Source: Deltaproteobacteria bacterium
GTDB lineage: Bacteria > Myxococcota_C > UBA6777
Direction of reading: 5' to 3'
DNA: 64,000 nt
NCBI GenBank assembly: GCA_006226375.1
Contig: SBHC01000067.1
Location: forward strand, 1 to 64,000
Below, one piece after another: positions 7,472 through 16,369 of this stretch. Each line of letters opens with the position of its first letter. Within the stretch, counting starts at the first letter, position 1. The translations under genes were made by a program, and so were the position numbers. Below the pieces are notes generated by a model that saw only the letters and a program-made list of their open reading frames with translations, did no database searches and was not told the DNA's origin.

Positions 7472-9427
7472 TTAGGGGGTCAGGGTCACATCGTTCTCAG
7501 AGGACAGCTTGCGCTCCACACGCTTAAAGTTGGAGTCCGTAAAGGTATAGCTTGCCACGACGCGGACTTTGACCGAGCCTTTTTGCCGGATCGCATCCAA
7601 ATCAACCTGTGGAGGCGTAAAAACGACGGTAGAGCCTGGGATGACTTCGACATCCGTCTTGTAGTCAGGTAGCTCGATCTTGATGCGACGTATGTCTAAC
7701 TTCTTGGAGACACCCTTCTCGATACCCATCACAGACGCCCGAACCTCCAGACCACCTTTGGAGGAGAGCTGCGCCTTAAGCTCCGTTGCAATCAAGGAGT
7801 CGGGGTACACAGCGTACTCAAACTGGTCAATCACACCGTTTCGATTCAGATCGCCCCAAAGGATTTCTCCCCAGCTTACGCCAAATTCGGGAGTTCCACG
7901 AGAGCCCAGATTGTTACCCATCAGATCGATCAGGTATTGAAAAGTTCCCCCCAGATCCAGGTAGAGATCCCTGGCACCGTAGGTATGCATCAGCTCATGG
8001 GCGAAGAGATACATGTCGATCTTCTTCATACCCATCCGACCTTCGGTTTGGGCACGTCCTGTAAACGGACCGATGTCAATGTTACCAGTGATGATCATGC
8101 GCTTGTCAAAGTCATTGGCGCTTTGGATGCAGCCCTTCTTCACCAGGTAGGCTTCCAGGGCAGCATGGGTGCTGTTCAGATCTCGTTGACCGTTAGGGTT
8201 GAAGTCGGGTGTGTTTATCCCAGCGAGAACAACATACTCAAACTTCGGAGCGGGCTTCTTTAAGTACTTCTGGCTCAACGTGTTGAAGTACGCTTCAAAC
8301 TCATCCAGCTTGAGTTCCTTTCGGAGTTCCTTAACCCGATTGGTGCAGACCTTGGAAGGGTCACTGGGAATGTCCAGTCGGTCGCTCAGCACAATCAAGA
8401 ACCGCTGGTGACCCGCGGCGGGTGTATTGGCAAGACCACGAGACTCCAAACGTACGCATTGACCGTCCACACAGCCGCCATTGTTGATGCAGTCCGAATC
8501 CACACAACACGCTGCGCCAGGAAACCAAACACCTTGACAACACTTGGCCTGGTAATAGTGGCGACGGCTCTTGTTGCAAGGAGAGTCAGGGCAATGTGTC
8601 TTGGGAAAGAAGTGACTTCCACAAGCCTCACGATCGTTCCCGTCTGCATAGCCGACAGCTCCGACCAAAGAAAAAGCGTCGCGAAAGAGGGCAAAGGTGA
8701 TGATGCTTCCCACCGAGCGTGGATTGGTGAGAACATCTGCCTGTACCGCAGTCACTGTAAGAGAGAGCGTTTTCTTTTCGTTGGCCTTAAAGTCGAGAGC
8801 CACCTTGCCTTCAAACGAAGCCTGAACCAGCTTCCAGCTCGAACCCACTTCGTAACTCAAAGCGAGCTGTTTGGCTTGGGAGGTGGTGTTGGTCACCTCG
8901 ATGGTGAACGACTTGGTTTCGCCTTCCTTCACCAGATCGGGTACGGGCCCTGGCTTGAACTCCAGCCCGTCGATGACACGGGTTGCGTTGTTTCTTGGCG
9001 TAAAGTCCCTCTTGCACAATCCATGAATCACAGCTCCCCCACACGTTGTGGTGGTTTTCTGTGGGATGCAGTCGCCAGGGCACAACCCCTCCGAAGTCAG
9101 GAGAGCGTTGCATGCTTCGTCCTTTTGACAACGCTGGGGAATCGGTTCAGGAGTCGCCTCAGGTTCCGCTTCTCCCCCTTCAGGCCCAGCCTCTTGCCCG
9201 GCTTCTGGTGACGGCTCAGGAAGAGGCTCACTTCCGGCTTCTTCCGATGGTTCCACTCCAGGAGATGCATCTTGGAGAGGCTCCGATGCAGCCTCGGAAG
9301 AACGCTCTGTTGTCACTTCCAAAGAGAGTTCTTCCCCCGGATTTTCCGTAGAGATAGGAGGTGAAGCGCAAGCCACCCAGCCAAAGCACAAAGCTCCTAC
9401 CACAAAAACACGATACAACCATTTCAT
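7472..9427 (-). CDS. Lipoprotein zinc metalloprotease, M6-like
   Basis: 651 residues. A signal peptide ends in a lipobox (WVACAS), then comes a linker of about 70 residues rich in Glu, Pro and Ser. A beta-sandwich-like region with many Cys follows (around residues 100-330). The catalytic part contains H477-E-L-M-H481 in HELMHTYGARDLY, where Gly484 and Asp487 match the HExxHxxGxxDLY pattern of M6/immune-inhibitor-A-type peptidases. EF-hand-like NRNGVIDQFEY follows. It probably sits on the outer membrane and cuts extracellular proteins. It lies 111 bases after the NRPS-like gene on the same strand and is preceded by GTGGAG. Family assignment rests on the motif. Confidence 0.7.
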   Translation of the reverse strand: MKWLYRVFVVGALCFGWVACASPPISTENPGEELSLEVTTERSSEAASEPLQDASPGVEPSEEAGSEPLPEPSPEAGQEAGPEGGEAEPEATPEPIPQRCQKDEACNALLTSEGLCPGDCIPQKTTTTCGGAVIHGLCKRDFTPRNNATRVIDGLEFKPGPVPDLVKEGETKSFTIEVTNTTSQAKQLALSYEVGSSWKLVQASFEGKVALDFKANEKKTLSLTVTAVQADVLTNPRSVGSIITFALFRDAFSLVGAVGYADGNDREACGSHFFPKTHCPDSPCNKSRRHYYQAKCCQGVWFPGAACCVDSDCINNGGCVDGQCVRLESRGLANTPAAGHQRFLIVLSDRLDIPSDPSKVCTNRVKELRKELKLDEFEAYFNTLSQKYLKKPAPKFEYVVLAGINTPDFNPNGQRDLNSTHAALEAYLVKKGCIQSANDFDKRMIITGNIDIGPFTGRAQTEGRMGMKKIDMYLFAHELMHTYGARDLYLDLGGTFQYLIDLMGNNLGSRGTPEFGVSWGEILWGDLNRNGVIDQFEYAVYPDSLIATELKAQLSSKGGLEVRASVMGIEKGVSKKLDIRRIKIELPDYKTDVEVIPGSTVVFTPPQVDLDAIRQKGSVKVRVVASYTFTDSNFKRVERKLSSENDVTLTP

Positions 9428-9538
9428 TCACAATACTCCACTGGGTAAGACTGGCGGACCTACCTCATGGGATAGATGTAGCGACAAAGCCATTGACTTT
9501 CAAGGATGCTCCCACAAAAAGGCTTCACCGAGTGAACA

Positions 9539-12500
9539 TTATTCACGTTCTTCCATCCAGGTAGTCTCACCGAGCGCCTGCGTGGGAAAGCCATGGTGAT
9601 ACTGCCCTTCGGGCAAACGCTCATGCTTCAACACGACGCTATGACCTCCGACAAAGGAACGCTCCTCCACATCAGCACCATACATAACAATGCAACCGGC
9701 CGTCGTAGTCGAGCCTTTCCTGAGGTGGACGTGGTCCAACTTGAGCACTCGATCTTCAAAGCTATGAGCCTGAAACTGACAGGCAACAGTGGCGTGATCT
9801 TCAAAGTGAAGCATATCAGGGTCCACCACTTGGGCAAAGCCGGAGCCCAACACAACACGCCGTCCGACCCTCACTCCCATGGCACGAAGCCACCAGGACA
9901 ACCAGAGAGATTGTTCCCAAGGAAGAAGCAAGGGACTGGCGTATGCACCCCACACCACATAAAGAAAGTCCCAGCGGCTGCACCAACATGACCAGAGAGG
10001 GTGTTGCCCAGGCTTCACCCGCCCCAGAAGAAGCCACTTCAATCCCCACACCAGACCGCAAAAGAAGAGAATGATACCCAGAGAATAGGCGGGAACAACA
10101 ACTCCCCACAAAACAGGAAGAGAATGATGGGACCACAAAGGCAACGTCTTAAACCATAACAAGCCGACAGCAAGGGGCAGCAGCCCAAGAAAGAAACGGG
10201 CAAACTCCCAAAAGAACCGATTGAACCAACGGATCCAAGAAGGTCGAAAGGTAAGGCTGTTGTCTGCTTCCACAATTTCTCGTCGTGGCAGCGCAAACGA
10301 AGGGTGACCAAACCAGGATGTCCCCTCTTCCATCTTGTCGGAATCTCCGACTGTACCCACACCCAAAAGGACGCTTGGAGGAAGCTGGGTTCCGGCGGTC
10401 AACACAACATGATTTCCAAGAAAAGTGCCCTGCCCCAAACTGGTGTGAGCAAAGGAGATGGTGCCTCGATGGTAACGAGCAGCCCCAAGATAGATTCCGT
10501 CGGCGAAGAAGCTCTCTTTCCCAACCGACACAAGCTCAGGAGTCACCTCCATGATGCTGCTGATTTCACACTTTGGACCTACGTTCATCCCAGCCAGACG
10601 CAACCAAGACGGCCAAAACATCGTACCACTCAGCGTGTTGCCTGCACCTTCCAGGTATCGATTTTTGAGAAAAGCCCGAATATGCTCAGGACTCCAACGT
10701 GAGTAAGTACCAGGCTTGATCGACTTGAGCCAACGCACAGCCAAAGCCTGAAGAAGCAAAAATGCCATCAGCCCTAAGACCACAAGGCTTCCCAGGACAA
10801 GCAAGACAAAAGGCTCGTACCGATAGGGTGAAAAGAGCCAAGCTAGAATCGTCTTTGCATCCAGCTCCCAATGCAGCACCATCCCCACAGCGATCGCCAA
10901 AAAGGGCGCTCCCATTGCCGTAGCAGCCAACCACCGAGAGAGCGTCATTATCACGCCGTGCTTGTACGCCGTCCAGGAAGATTCTTGTGTGAGGGGTTGA
11001 ACCTCTGGGGCAGCCCCGATGTGTTGAGCTGGCACTCCATCCCACGATTCGTTCTTCGGTAGCGTCGAGAACGAGGGCACCATCGACAAGCTGGTTAAGA
11101 ACCCCCCTTCCTCCACCGTGGAAAAGGGAGACAGACCGGCTCGTGTCTCCAGGGTCGCATGTGAACCCACGCGGATCGGACCCACAACAAGATGACCGTC
11201 TTGCAGGTCGATCAAGCGCAACGCAGCGTCCCTACCGATGGTGACATTGTCTCCAATCTCCAAGAGGTCCAGGCCACCTCCCAAAGCAACTCCGTTGTGA
11301 ATGTGAACGTTCTCTCCGATGGTTGCACCAAACCACCGTAGAAAGACATTCTTAAGCACAGTGCCTTCCACCCAGCCCCAAGGAATCCCCCCCATCAGCC
11401 GAGAGAGAATCCAATTCCGCCAGAAGAAGCTACCCCAGACGGGATAGCGCCCTGGCCTGTATCGCCCGATGAGTAGCTCTTTCATCGCAAGAGCCAAAGC
11501 GATGGAGATCGGTAGATACAGCAGCACCACAACTCCAAAAAACAACGGCAACAGCAGTAGAAAAGGAACAACTCCAACAAAGGTTAGGACGATAGGAAAC
11601 ACTGTAAATGCAAGGAAGTAACCCACCCAAGACGCAAGCAAAAGAAACACAACATTCCAGGTCAACTGCAACCCGGAAACCCACAGAGGACGAGGCTGGT
11701 CCTCCACAGAAAAATCTTCTTGGATGCGCTCCAGATCTTCCTGCACAACCACATCATCAGAGCCAACATCGCATGCGGTCACACGCTCAGCGAGGGCGGC
11801 AACGGTGGGACAGTCGTAGAGGTCGCGCACGGTCAATGAGGCCATGACAGGGTTCTCTCGGAGCAAAGAGACAACCTGAGCCGCAATCACCGAGTTTCCG
11901 CCCAACGCAAAGAAATCGTCGTGCACGGAGATGTCTTCCTCCAGCTCAAGACGCTCTTGTATGACGGCTGCCAGCTGCTCCTCAACGGGATGACGAGGCT
12001 TTACAACAGAGTCAGTGCGTTCCACTTTCCGCTGCACTTTGGGCAGAGACTTTCGATCAACCTTCCCGCTGGTTGGGCTTAAGGGAAGCGATTCCAATGT
12101 CTCCACATGAGCAGGGATCATGTACGAAGGCAAGCGATCCTGAAGGAAACGTCGCAACGCAGGGACATCCAGGCTTGCTTTCTCTTGGAGCACAACAAAC
12201 GCGACAAGTTGCTGGGCTGCCGCTTCTCCCTGAACACAGCAAGCCGCCGATTCCACCCCTTTCCACTCGCAGATGTTGGACTCAATCGACTCCAACTCTA
12301 CTCGGTAACCACGAATTTTCACCTGCGTGTCGATCCGCCCCAGGTACAAGAGGTTTCCATCTTCGGCTTCTTGCACCAAGTCACCTGTACGATAGATCCG
12401 ACCTGCGACAGGATGTTCCACAAACTTGCTTGCAGTAAGTGTGGGTCGGTTGAGATAACCTCGTGCCACACCCACTCCGCTGATACACAATTCTCCGGGC

Positions 12501-13537
12501 TGACCGGGACCGACAAGCTGCAACGATTCGTCCAAGATCCAGACTTGATGTCCTGAAACAGGCACACCAATGGTAATGGGCTCCTCTGGAAACACCCTTC
12601 CCCGCACCACAGTCACGGTGCATTCGGTTGGACCGTACCCGTTCTCCATCCAACGTCCTTTGGCCCATTTGTTCGCGATATCGGGTGTCAGAGCCTCTCC
12701 TCCAACATAAAGCAAACGTAGCTCCGGCAAGGCCTCATCAGGGTTCTCACACAAGGTCGTTCGCAGCAATGTAGGTGGAGGACAAAGCACAGTCACTCGC
12801 TCTCGCTGCAACCAGGGAACCAGATCTGGACCCAAACGAACAACATCATCGTCTAGCACCACAAGGGTCCCCCCAGCACCCAACGCAAGATAGGTCTCTT
12901 CGATGGAAGAGTCATAGGCAGCAGAAGAGCTTTGCGCAACGCGATCCTGAGTACCCAGCCCAAAGGTTTCACGATCCGAGAGAACGAGGTTGACAATGCT
13001 TCGATGCTCAATCAGCACACCTTTGGGTTTTCCCGTGGTTCCCGACGTATAGATTACATACGCAAGCTGCTCGGGCTTAACCTCCGGCAACGTCGCGCTT
13101 GCATCAAAGGAGTTCGGCCGTTCATCATCCAGGCACCAAAACGAAAACAATGAAGCATCAGGCAGCGTGGAAGCGAATGTTTCCTGTAGGCTCCGATCGG
13201 TCAGAATATGGGAGACGCAGGCATCCTCCAGCACAAACGCAATACGCTCTGTGGGGAAATGAGGCTCCAGGCATGTATAAGCACCACCTGCTTTGAGAAC
13301 AGCCAACTGTGCGACATACAGCCAGGGTGTATTCCGAGGCAAAACAATGGCAACAATCTCCTCCGGTTGTATCTGGGAGGAAAGCGCCAGCGCCCATTGT
13401 CTAGTAAGAGCGTCAAGCTCCCGGTACGTCAATGTTTGTCGCTCAGGCCAGGACGTAGAGGGAGGCACATCAATGGCCACTTGTTTGGGGTACTGAAGAG
13501 CAGCCTCAGTCACAAAGTCGTGCAAGACGTTCGCCAT
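9539..13537 (-). CDS. Pls/PosA-type single-module NRPS with terminal acyl-ligase domains
   Basis: 1332 residues. Residues 1-500 are an adenylation domain (LAYVIYTSGTTGKPKGV, YGPTE, YRTGDL, and LPKVQRK at its end). Then comes a carrier domain with the phosphopantetheine serine in FFALGGNSV. The C-terminal two thirds alternate pairs of membrane helices with three left-handed beta-helix-like soluble blocks (IGENVHIHNG, GMNVGPKCEI, GVRVGRRVVLG), the arrangement of epsilon-poly-lysine synthetase Pls and PosA, which lack condensation and thioesterase domains and polymerise one amino acid. My hand alignment reads the specificity residues as D,S,E,C,Y,G,G,V,T; Glu at position 239 fits a basic substrate. 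The start at 13537 is preferred over ATG 13546, and neither has a strong ribosome site. Confidence 0.85.
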   Translation of the reverse strand: MANVLHDFVTEAALQYPKQVAIDVPPSTSWPERQTLTYRELDALTRQWALALSSQIQPEEIVAIVLPRNTPWLYVAQLAVLKAGGAYTCLEPHFPTERIAFVLEDACVSHILTDRSLQETFASTLPDASLFSFWCLDDERPNSFDASATLPEVKPEQLAYVIYTSGTTGKPKGVLIEHRSIVNLVLSDRETFGLGTQDRVAQSSSAAYDSSIEETYLALGAGGTLVVLDDDVVRLGPDLVPWLQRERVTVLCPPPTLLRTTLCENPDEALPELRLLYVGGEALTPDIANKWAKGRWMENGYGPTECTVTVVRGRVFPEEPITIGVPVSGHQVWILDESLQLVGPGQPGELCISGVGVARGYLNRPTLTASKFVEHPVAGRIYRTGDLVQEAEDGNLLYLGRIDTQVKIRGYRVELESIESNICEWKGVESAACCVQGEAAAQQLVAFVVLQEKASLDVPALRRFLQDRLPSYMIPAHVETLESLPLSPTSGKVDRKSLPKVQRKVERTDSVVKPRHPVEEQLAAVIQERLELEEDISVHDDFFALGGNSVIAAQVVSLLRENPVMASLTVRDLYDCPTVAALAERVTACDVGSDDVVVQEDLERIQEDFSVEDQPRPLWVSGLQLTWNVVFLLLASWVGYFLAFTVFPIVLTFVGVVPFLLLLPLFFGVVVLLYLPISIALALAMKELLIGRYRPGRYPVWGSFFWRNWILSRLMGGIPWGWVEGTVLKNVFLRWFGATIGENVHIHNGVALGGGLDLLEIGDNVTIGRDAALRLIDLQDGHLVVGPIRVGSHATLETRAGLSPFSTVEEGGFLTSLSMVPSFSTLPKNESWDGVPAQHIGAAPEVQPLTQESSWTAYKHGVIMTLSRWLAATAMGAPFLAIAVGMVLHWELDAKTILAWLFSPYRYEPFVLLVLGSLVVLGLMAFLLLQALAVRWLKSIKPGTYSRWSPEHIRAFLKNRYLEGAGNTLSGTMFWPSWLRLAGMNVGPKCEISSIMEVTPELVSVGKESFFADGIYLGAARYHRGTISFAHTSLGQGTFLGNHVVLTAGTQLPPSVLLGVGTVGDSDKMEEGTSWFGHPSFALPRREIVEADNSLTFRPSWIRWFNRFFWEFARFFLGLLPLAVGLLWFKTLPLWSHHSLPVLWGVVVPAYSLGIILFFCGLVWGLKWLLLGRVKPGQHPLWSCWCSRWDFLYVVWGAYASPLLLPWEQSLWLSWWLRAMGVRVGRRVVLGSGFAQVVDPDMLHFEDHATVACQFQAHSFEDRVLKLDHVHLRKGSTTTAGCIVMYGADVEERSFVGGHSVVLKHERLPEGQYHHGFPTQALGETTWMEERE

Positions 13538-13699
13538 AGTTATCATCCACACATCACAAAGCAGAAGACATCGAGAGCAAGGAAACAATCGATCGGAACA
13601 AGGTCTTGGGATCTACATCTCTTTATACAACATACTGTTGGTAACGTCCTCCAGCCGCCGCAAAAGAACGAAGAACCGCACTCCTTTCAAGGTTCAAGC

Positions 13700-13728
13700 T
13701 TGACACTCTACAAACCGACACATAATAA
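13700..13728 (+). promoter_or_regulatory. Candidate promoter of the GH31 gene
   Basis: A perfect -35 hexamer TTGACA at 13700-13705 is followed by CATAAT (15-base spacer, five of six consensus bases) or TAATAA (17-base spacer). It lies about 40 bases upstream of the GH31 start codon at 13769. The 230-base divergent region also holds a minus-strand TATAAA at 13627-13622 that could serve the NRPS gene. Confidence 0.4.
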
Positions 13729-13768
13729 CGATAGTGCAAGTATGTTTTGTATTTTTCAGGAGAAAGAG

Positions 13769-16369
13769 ATGTTGAGCACGCGCCAAACAACCTCCACGAC
13801 ATCCACCCATCGTAAGCATACAACACACACCCGCCCCCTCTCGTGGTTAGGCTTGTGTCTCATTTGCATCACGATGGGGCTTGTTAGCTTTCTGCAATGC
13901 AGCCCTCCGGTAGCAACCACAGAGACACCTGCCGCCGAGCCCGTTATCGAGTCGTCGAGCAAGGAAGCGGCTGCAGAAGAAGCCCCCACGATAACGGAGA
14001 AGAACACCGAGCCAGCACCTTCTCCCGATCGGGCTGAGCCACCCTCCCCTCGTGAAGAAGAACCCCAAAGCACTGTTGACGCCTCTGAGCCTCCAGAAGA
14101 AAGCCCAGAGACGACGGTCACACCGGAGCAACCGGCAGAAACCCAGCCAGAGAAGGCTCCACCACCCAAGCCGTGCGCCTCGCCCCCAACCTCCGCCTGG
14201 CAAGCGTTGAAAGCTTCGACTTACAAGGTCGGCGACTTTTCCGTAGAGGTGGGCACCAACAACATCGTCCAAGTGTTGCATTCCCAAAAAGGTAGCCAGA
14301 TCTTGTTCCAGGCCATGAGGCAAAGCCCTGTGATCGCCGAGCAAGTAGACCTTAAGGTAGAAGAACACCAAGGCTCGTTTAAGATTGAAGACAAGACCAA
14401 GCTGGCTTGCAAGCTCTCACAGGTTGAGCAGGTTGCTGTGGATGGAGGCACCTTCTCTCTGAAAGGTAGCTTCCAAGACACAGAAGCAGGCTGCAAAAAC
14501 CTAACGTTTGAGTGGAGCTTCTGCGAAGTCAGTACAGGACATCTTCGTTACGTCATTCGAACGTCAGATGCGACCTTTAATGCAGTCTCCCTTCGTGTCG
14601 CTTCCAAAGCAAACGAACGCTTGTATGGCATGGGAATGCAGCACCTCCACGATAGCCTGAACCTCAAAGGCAAGAAGATCCCGGCGTTGGTGCAAGAAGG
14701 TGGCGTGGGCCGGGGGCATCAACCGATCAGCGCCGCTGTAAATACAGCATCGAGTGGCTCGGCTGGCAGCGAAGTCACCAACTACTACGCGATGCCCTAC
14801 TTTATGACGGAGCGATGGAGCGCCCTCCTCCTCGAAAACACCGAGCTTTCTTATTTCGACTTTAAGGCCGACGATGTCATCAACATCCGCCTGTTTGACA
14901 AAGAGATGCGAGGCCGCATCTTGTCCGCGTCGTCCCCTCTCCAGGTGATTGAACGATTAACCGAGTACACCGGCCGAATGCCTCCTCTCCCCGACTGGGT
15001 GAACGAAGGAGCGATCCTTGCGCTGGCTCGTCCACTCAAAGACAACGAGAAGCACGTCGCATCGCTGTTGGCCAAAGGAGCCAAGATTGCCGGAGTGTGG
15101 AACCAAACCTGGCCTGGCAAGATGAAGACCTTCATTGGCGAACAAGTGCTTTGGAATTGGGCCTACAACCCCAACTACCACCCCGACTGGACAGGGTTTG
15201 TCTCCAGGCTGAACAAACAAGGTATCAAGGTACTCTGTTACATCAATCCGATGTTCCACGACGTTCCCCAAGAGGCCGGAAAGGTTGAGCGAAACCTGTT
15301 TAAGGAAGGGGACGCCAAAGGATACTTTGTCCGCAACGCCAAAGGCGACACCTACATGATAGAGGTGACCGCGTTTAAGGTTGGCTTACTCGATCTGACG
15401 AACCCGGCAGCACGAACCTGGATGAAGCAAGTCATCAAGGATGAGATGATCAAAAAAGCTGGATGCAGCGGATGGATGGCAGACTTCGCGGAAGCCCTTC
15501 CCTTTGATGCGGTGATGCACTCCAAGGTCAAGGCGAGCACCTACCACAACCAGTACCCGGTCGATTGGATTAAGCTCCACCGCGAAGCCCTGGAAGAAAC
15601 CGGCAATGTGGGCAAGGTCCTGGTCTTCAATCGCTCGGGATACATGGGCTCTGCGGCCCACAGTATCTTGCTCTGGCAAGGCGACCAGCTCACAACATGG
15701 GACAAATACGACGGCCTAGTCAGCGCTCTGCATGGTTTGATCAACGGTGGACTCTCGGGTATCTCGCTGAATCACTCCGATACAGGTGGCTACACCTCTT
15801 TGAGTTATCTCAAATTGGGCTACACCCGGGAAGCGGAGCTGCTCAAGAGATGGTCCGAGATGAACGCTTTCACCGCAGTGCTGCGGACTCACGAAGGCAA
15901 CCAACCCACAGCCAACGCGCAGATCTACTCCAACAACGACGCCATCGAGCACTTCGCGCGTATGACGAAGGTCTATCACGCCCTCGCCTTCTACAGAAAG
16001 ACGTTGTTCCAGGAAGCCAAAACCAAAGGCTGGCCTGTCGTTCGTCATCTGATGCTGCATTACCCCAACGACGCTGCATCTCGAAGCATCGATGACCAGT
16101 TCATGCTTGGCTCCCAGATCCTGGTCGCTCCGATCAAGAACAAGTGCTGGACAAAGCCGCTTTGCCCCTACAACAAAGAAGTGTATCTACCCCCAGGTCG
16201 CTGGGTACACCTGTGGTCAGGCAAAGTCTATGGTTCCCAAAGCAAGGGCGGGAAAGTCACCGTAAAAGCTCCCATCGGTGAGCCTGCAGTGTTCTACATC
16301 GAAGGCTCCACCGTAGGCAAAACCTTCGTACAAAACCTCAAGAAAGCCAACGTTTCAGGTCTTCCCTAA
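13769..16369 (+). CDS. GH31 glycoside hydrolase lipoprotein, sulfoquinovosidase-like clade
   Basis: 866 residues from the ATG at 13769 (CAGGAGAAAG upstream); the frame is open further 5' but runs through the promoter region. A signal peptide has a lipobox ending at FLQCS, followed by a linker of about 90 residues rich in Glu, Pro and Ser, then an N-terminal beta-sandwich and the GH31 barrel. The predicted nucleophile is Asp572 (WMADFAE) and the acid/base Asp639 (LLWQGDQ). The spacing of 67 matches E. coli YihQ (405/472). Of the YihQ sulfonate pocket, Gln446, Trp462 and Tyr675 are kept but the Arg301 position is Gln459. It therefore hydrolyses an alpha-glycoside outside the cell, but perhaps not a sulfoquinovoside. 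Its stop overlaps the secA stop. Confidence 0.8.
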   Translation: MLSTRQTTSTTSTHRKHTTHTRPLSWLGLCLICITMGLVSFLQCSPPVATTETPAAEPVIESSSKEAAAEEAPTITEKNTEPAPSPDRAEPPSPREEEPQSTVDASEPPEESPETTVTPEQPAETQPEKAPPPKPCASPPTSAWQALKASTYKVGDFSVEVGTNNIVQVLHSQKGSQILFQAMRQSPVIAEQVDLKVEEHQGSFKIEDKTKLACKLSQVEQVAVDGGTFSLKGSFQDTEAGCKNLTFEWSFCEVSTGHLRYVIRTSDATFNAVSLRVASKANERLYGMGMQHLHDSLNLKGKKIPALVQEGGVGRGHQPISAAVNTASSGSAGSEVTNYYAMPYFMTERWSALLLENTELSYFDFKADDVINIRLFDKEMRGRILSASSPLQVIERLTEYTGRMPPLPDWVNEGAILALARPLKDNEKHVASLLAKGAKIAGVWNQTWPGKMKTFIGEQVLWNWAYNPNYHPDWTGFVSRLNKQGIKVLCYINPMFHDVPQEAGKVERNLFKEGDAKGYFVRNAKGDTYMIEVTAFKVGLLDLTNPAARTWMKQVIKDEMIKKAGCSGWMADFAEALPFDAVMHSKVKASTYHNQYPVDWIKLHREALEETGNVGKVLVFNRSGYMGSAAHSILLWQGDQLTTWDKYDGLVSALHGLINGGLSGISLNHSDTGGYTSLSYLKLGYTREAELLKRWSEMNAFTAVLRTHEGNQPTANAQIYSNNDAIEHFARMTKVYHALAFYRKTLFQEAKTKGWPVVRHLMLHYPNDAASRSIDDQFMLGSQILVAPIKNKCWTKPLCPYNKEVYLPPGRWVHLWSGKVYGSQSKGGKVTVKAPIGEPAVFYIEGSTVGKTFVQNLKKANVSGLP

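Noticed and set aside
13208..13768. N-terminal extension of the GH31 frame
   Set aside because: It overlaps the NRPS start and the promoter; the lipoprotein signal peptide begins at 13769 with a ribosome site.
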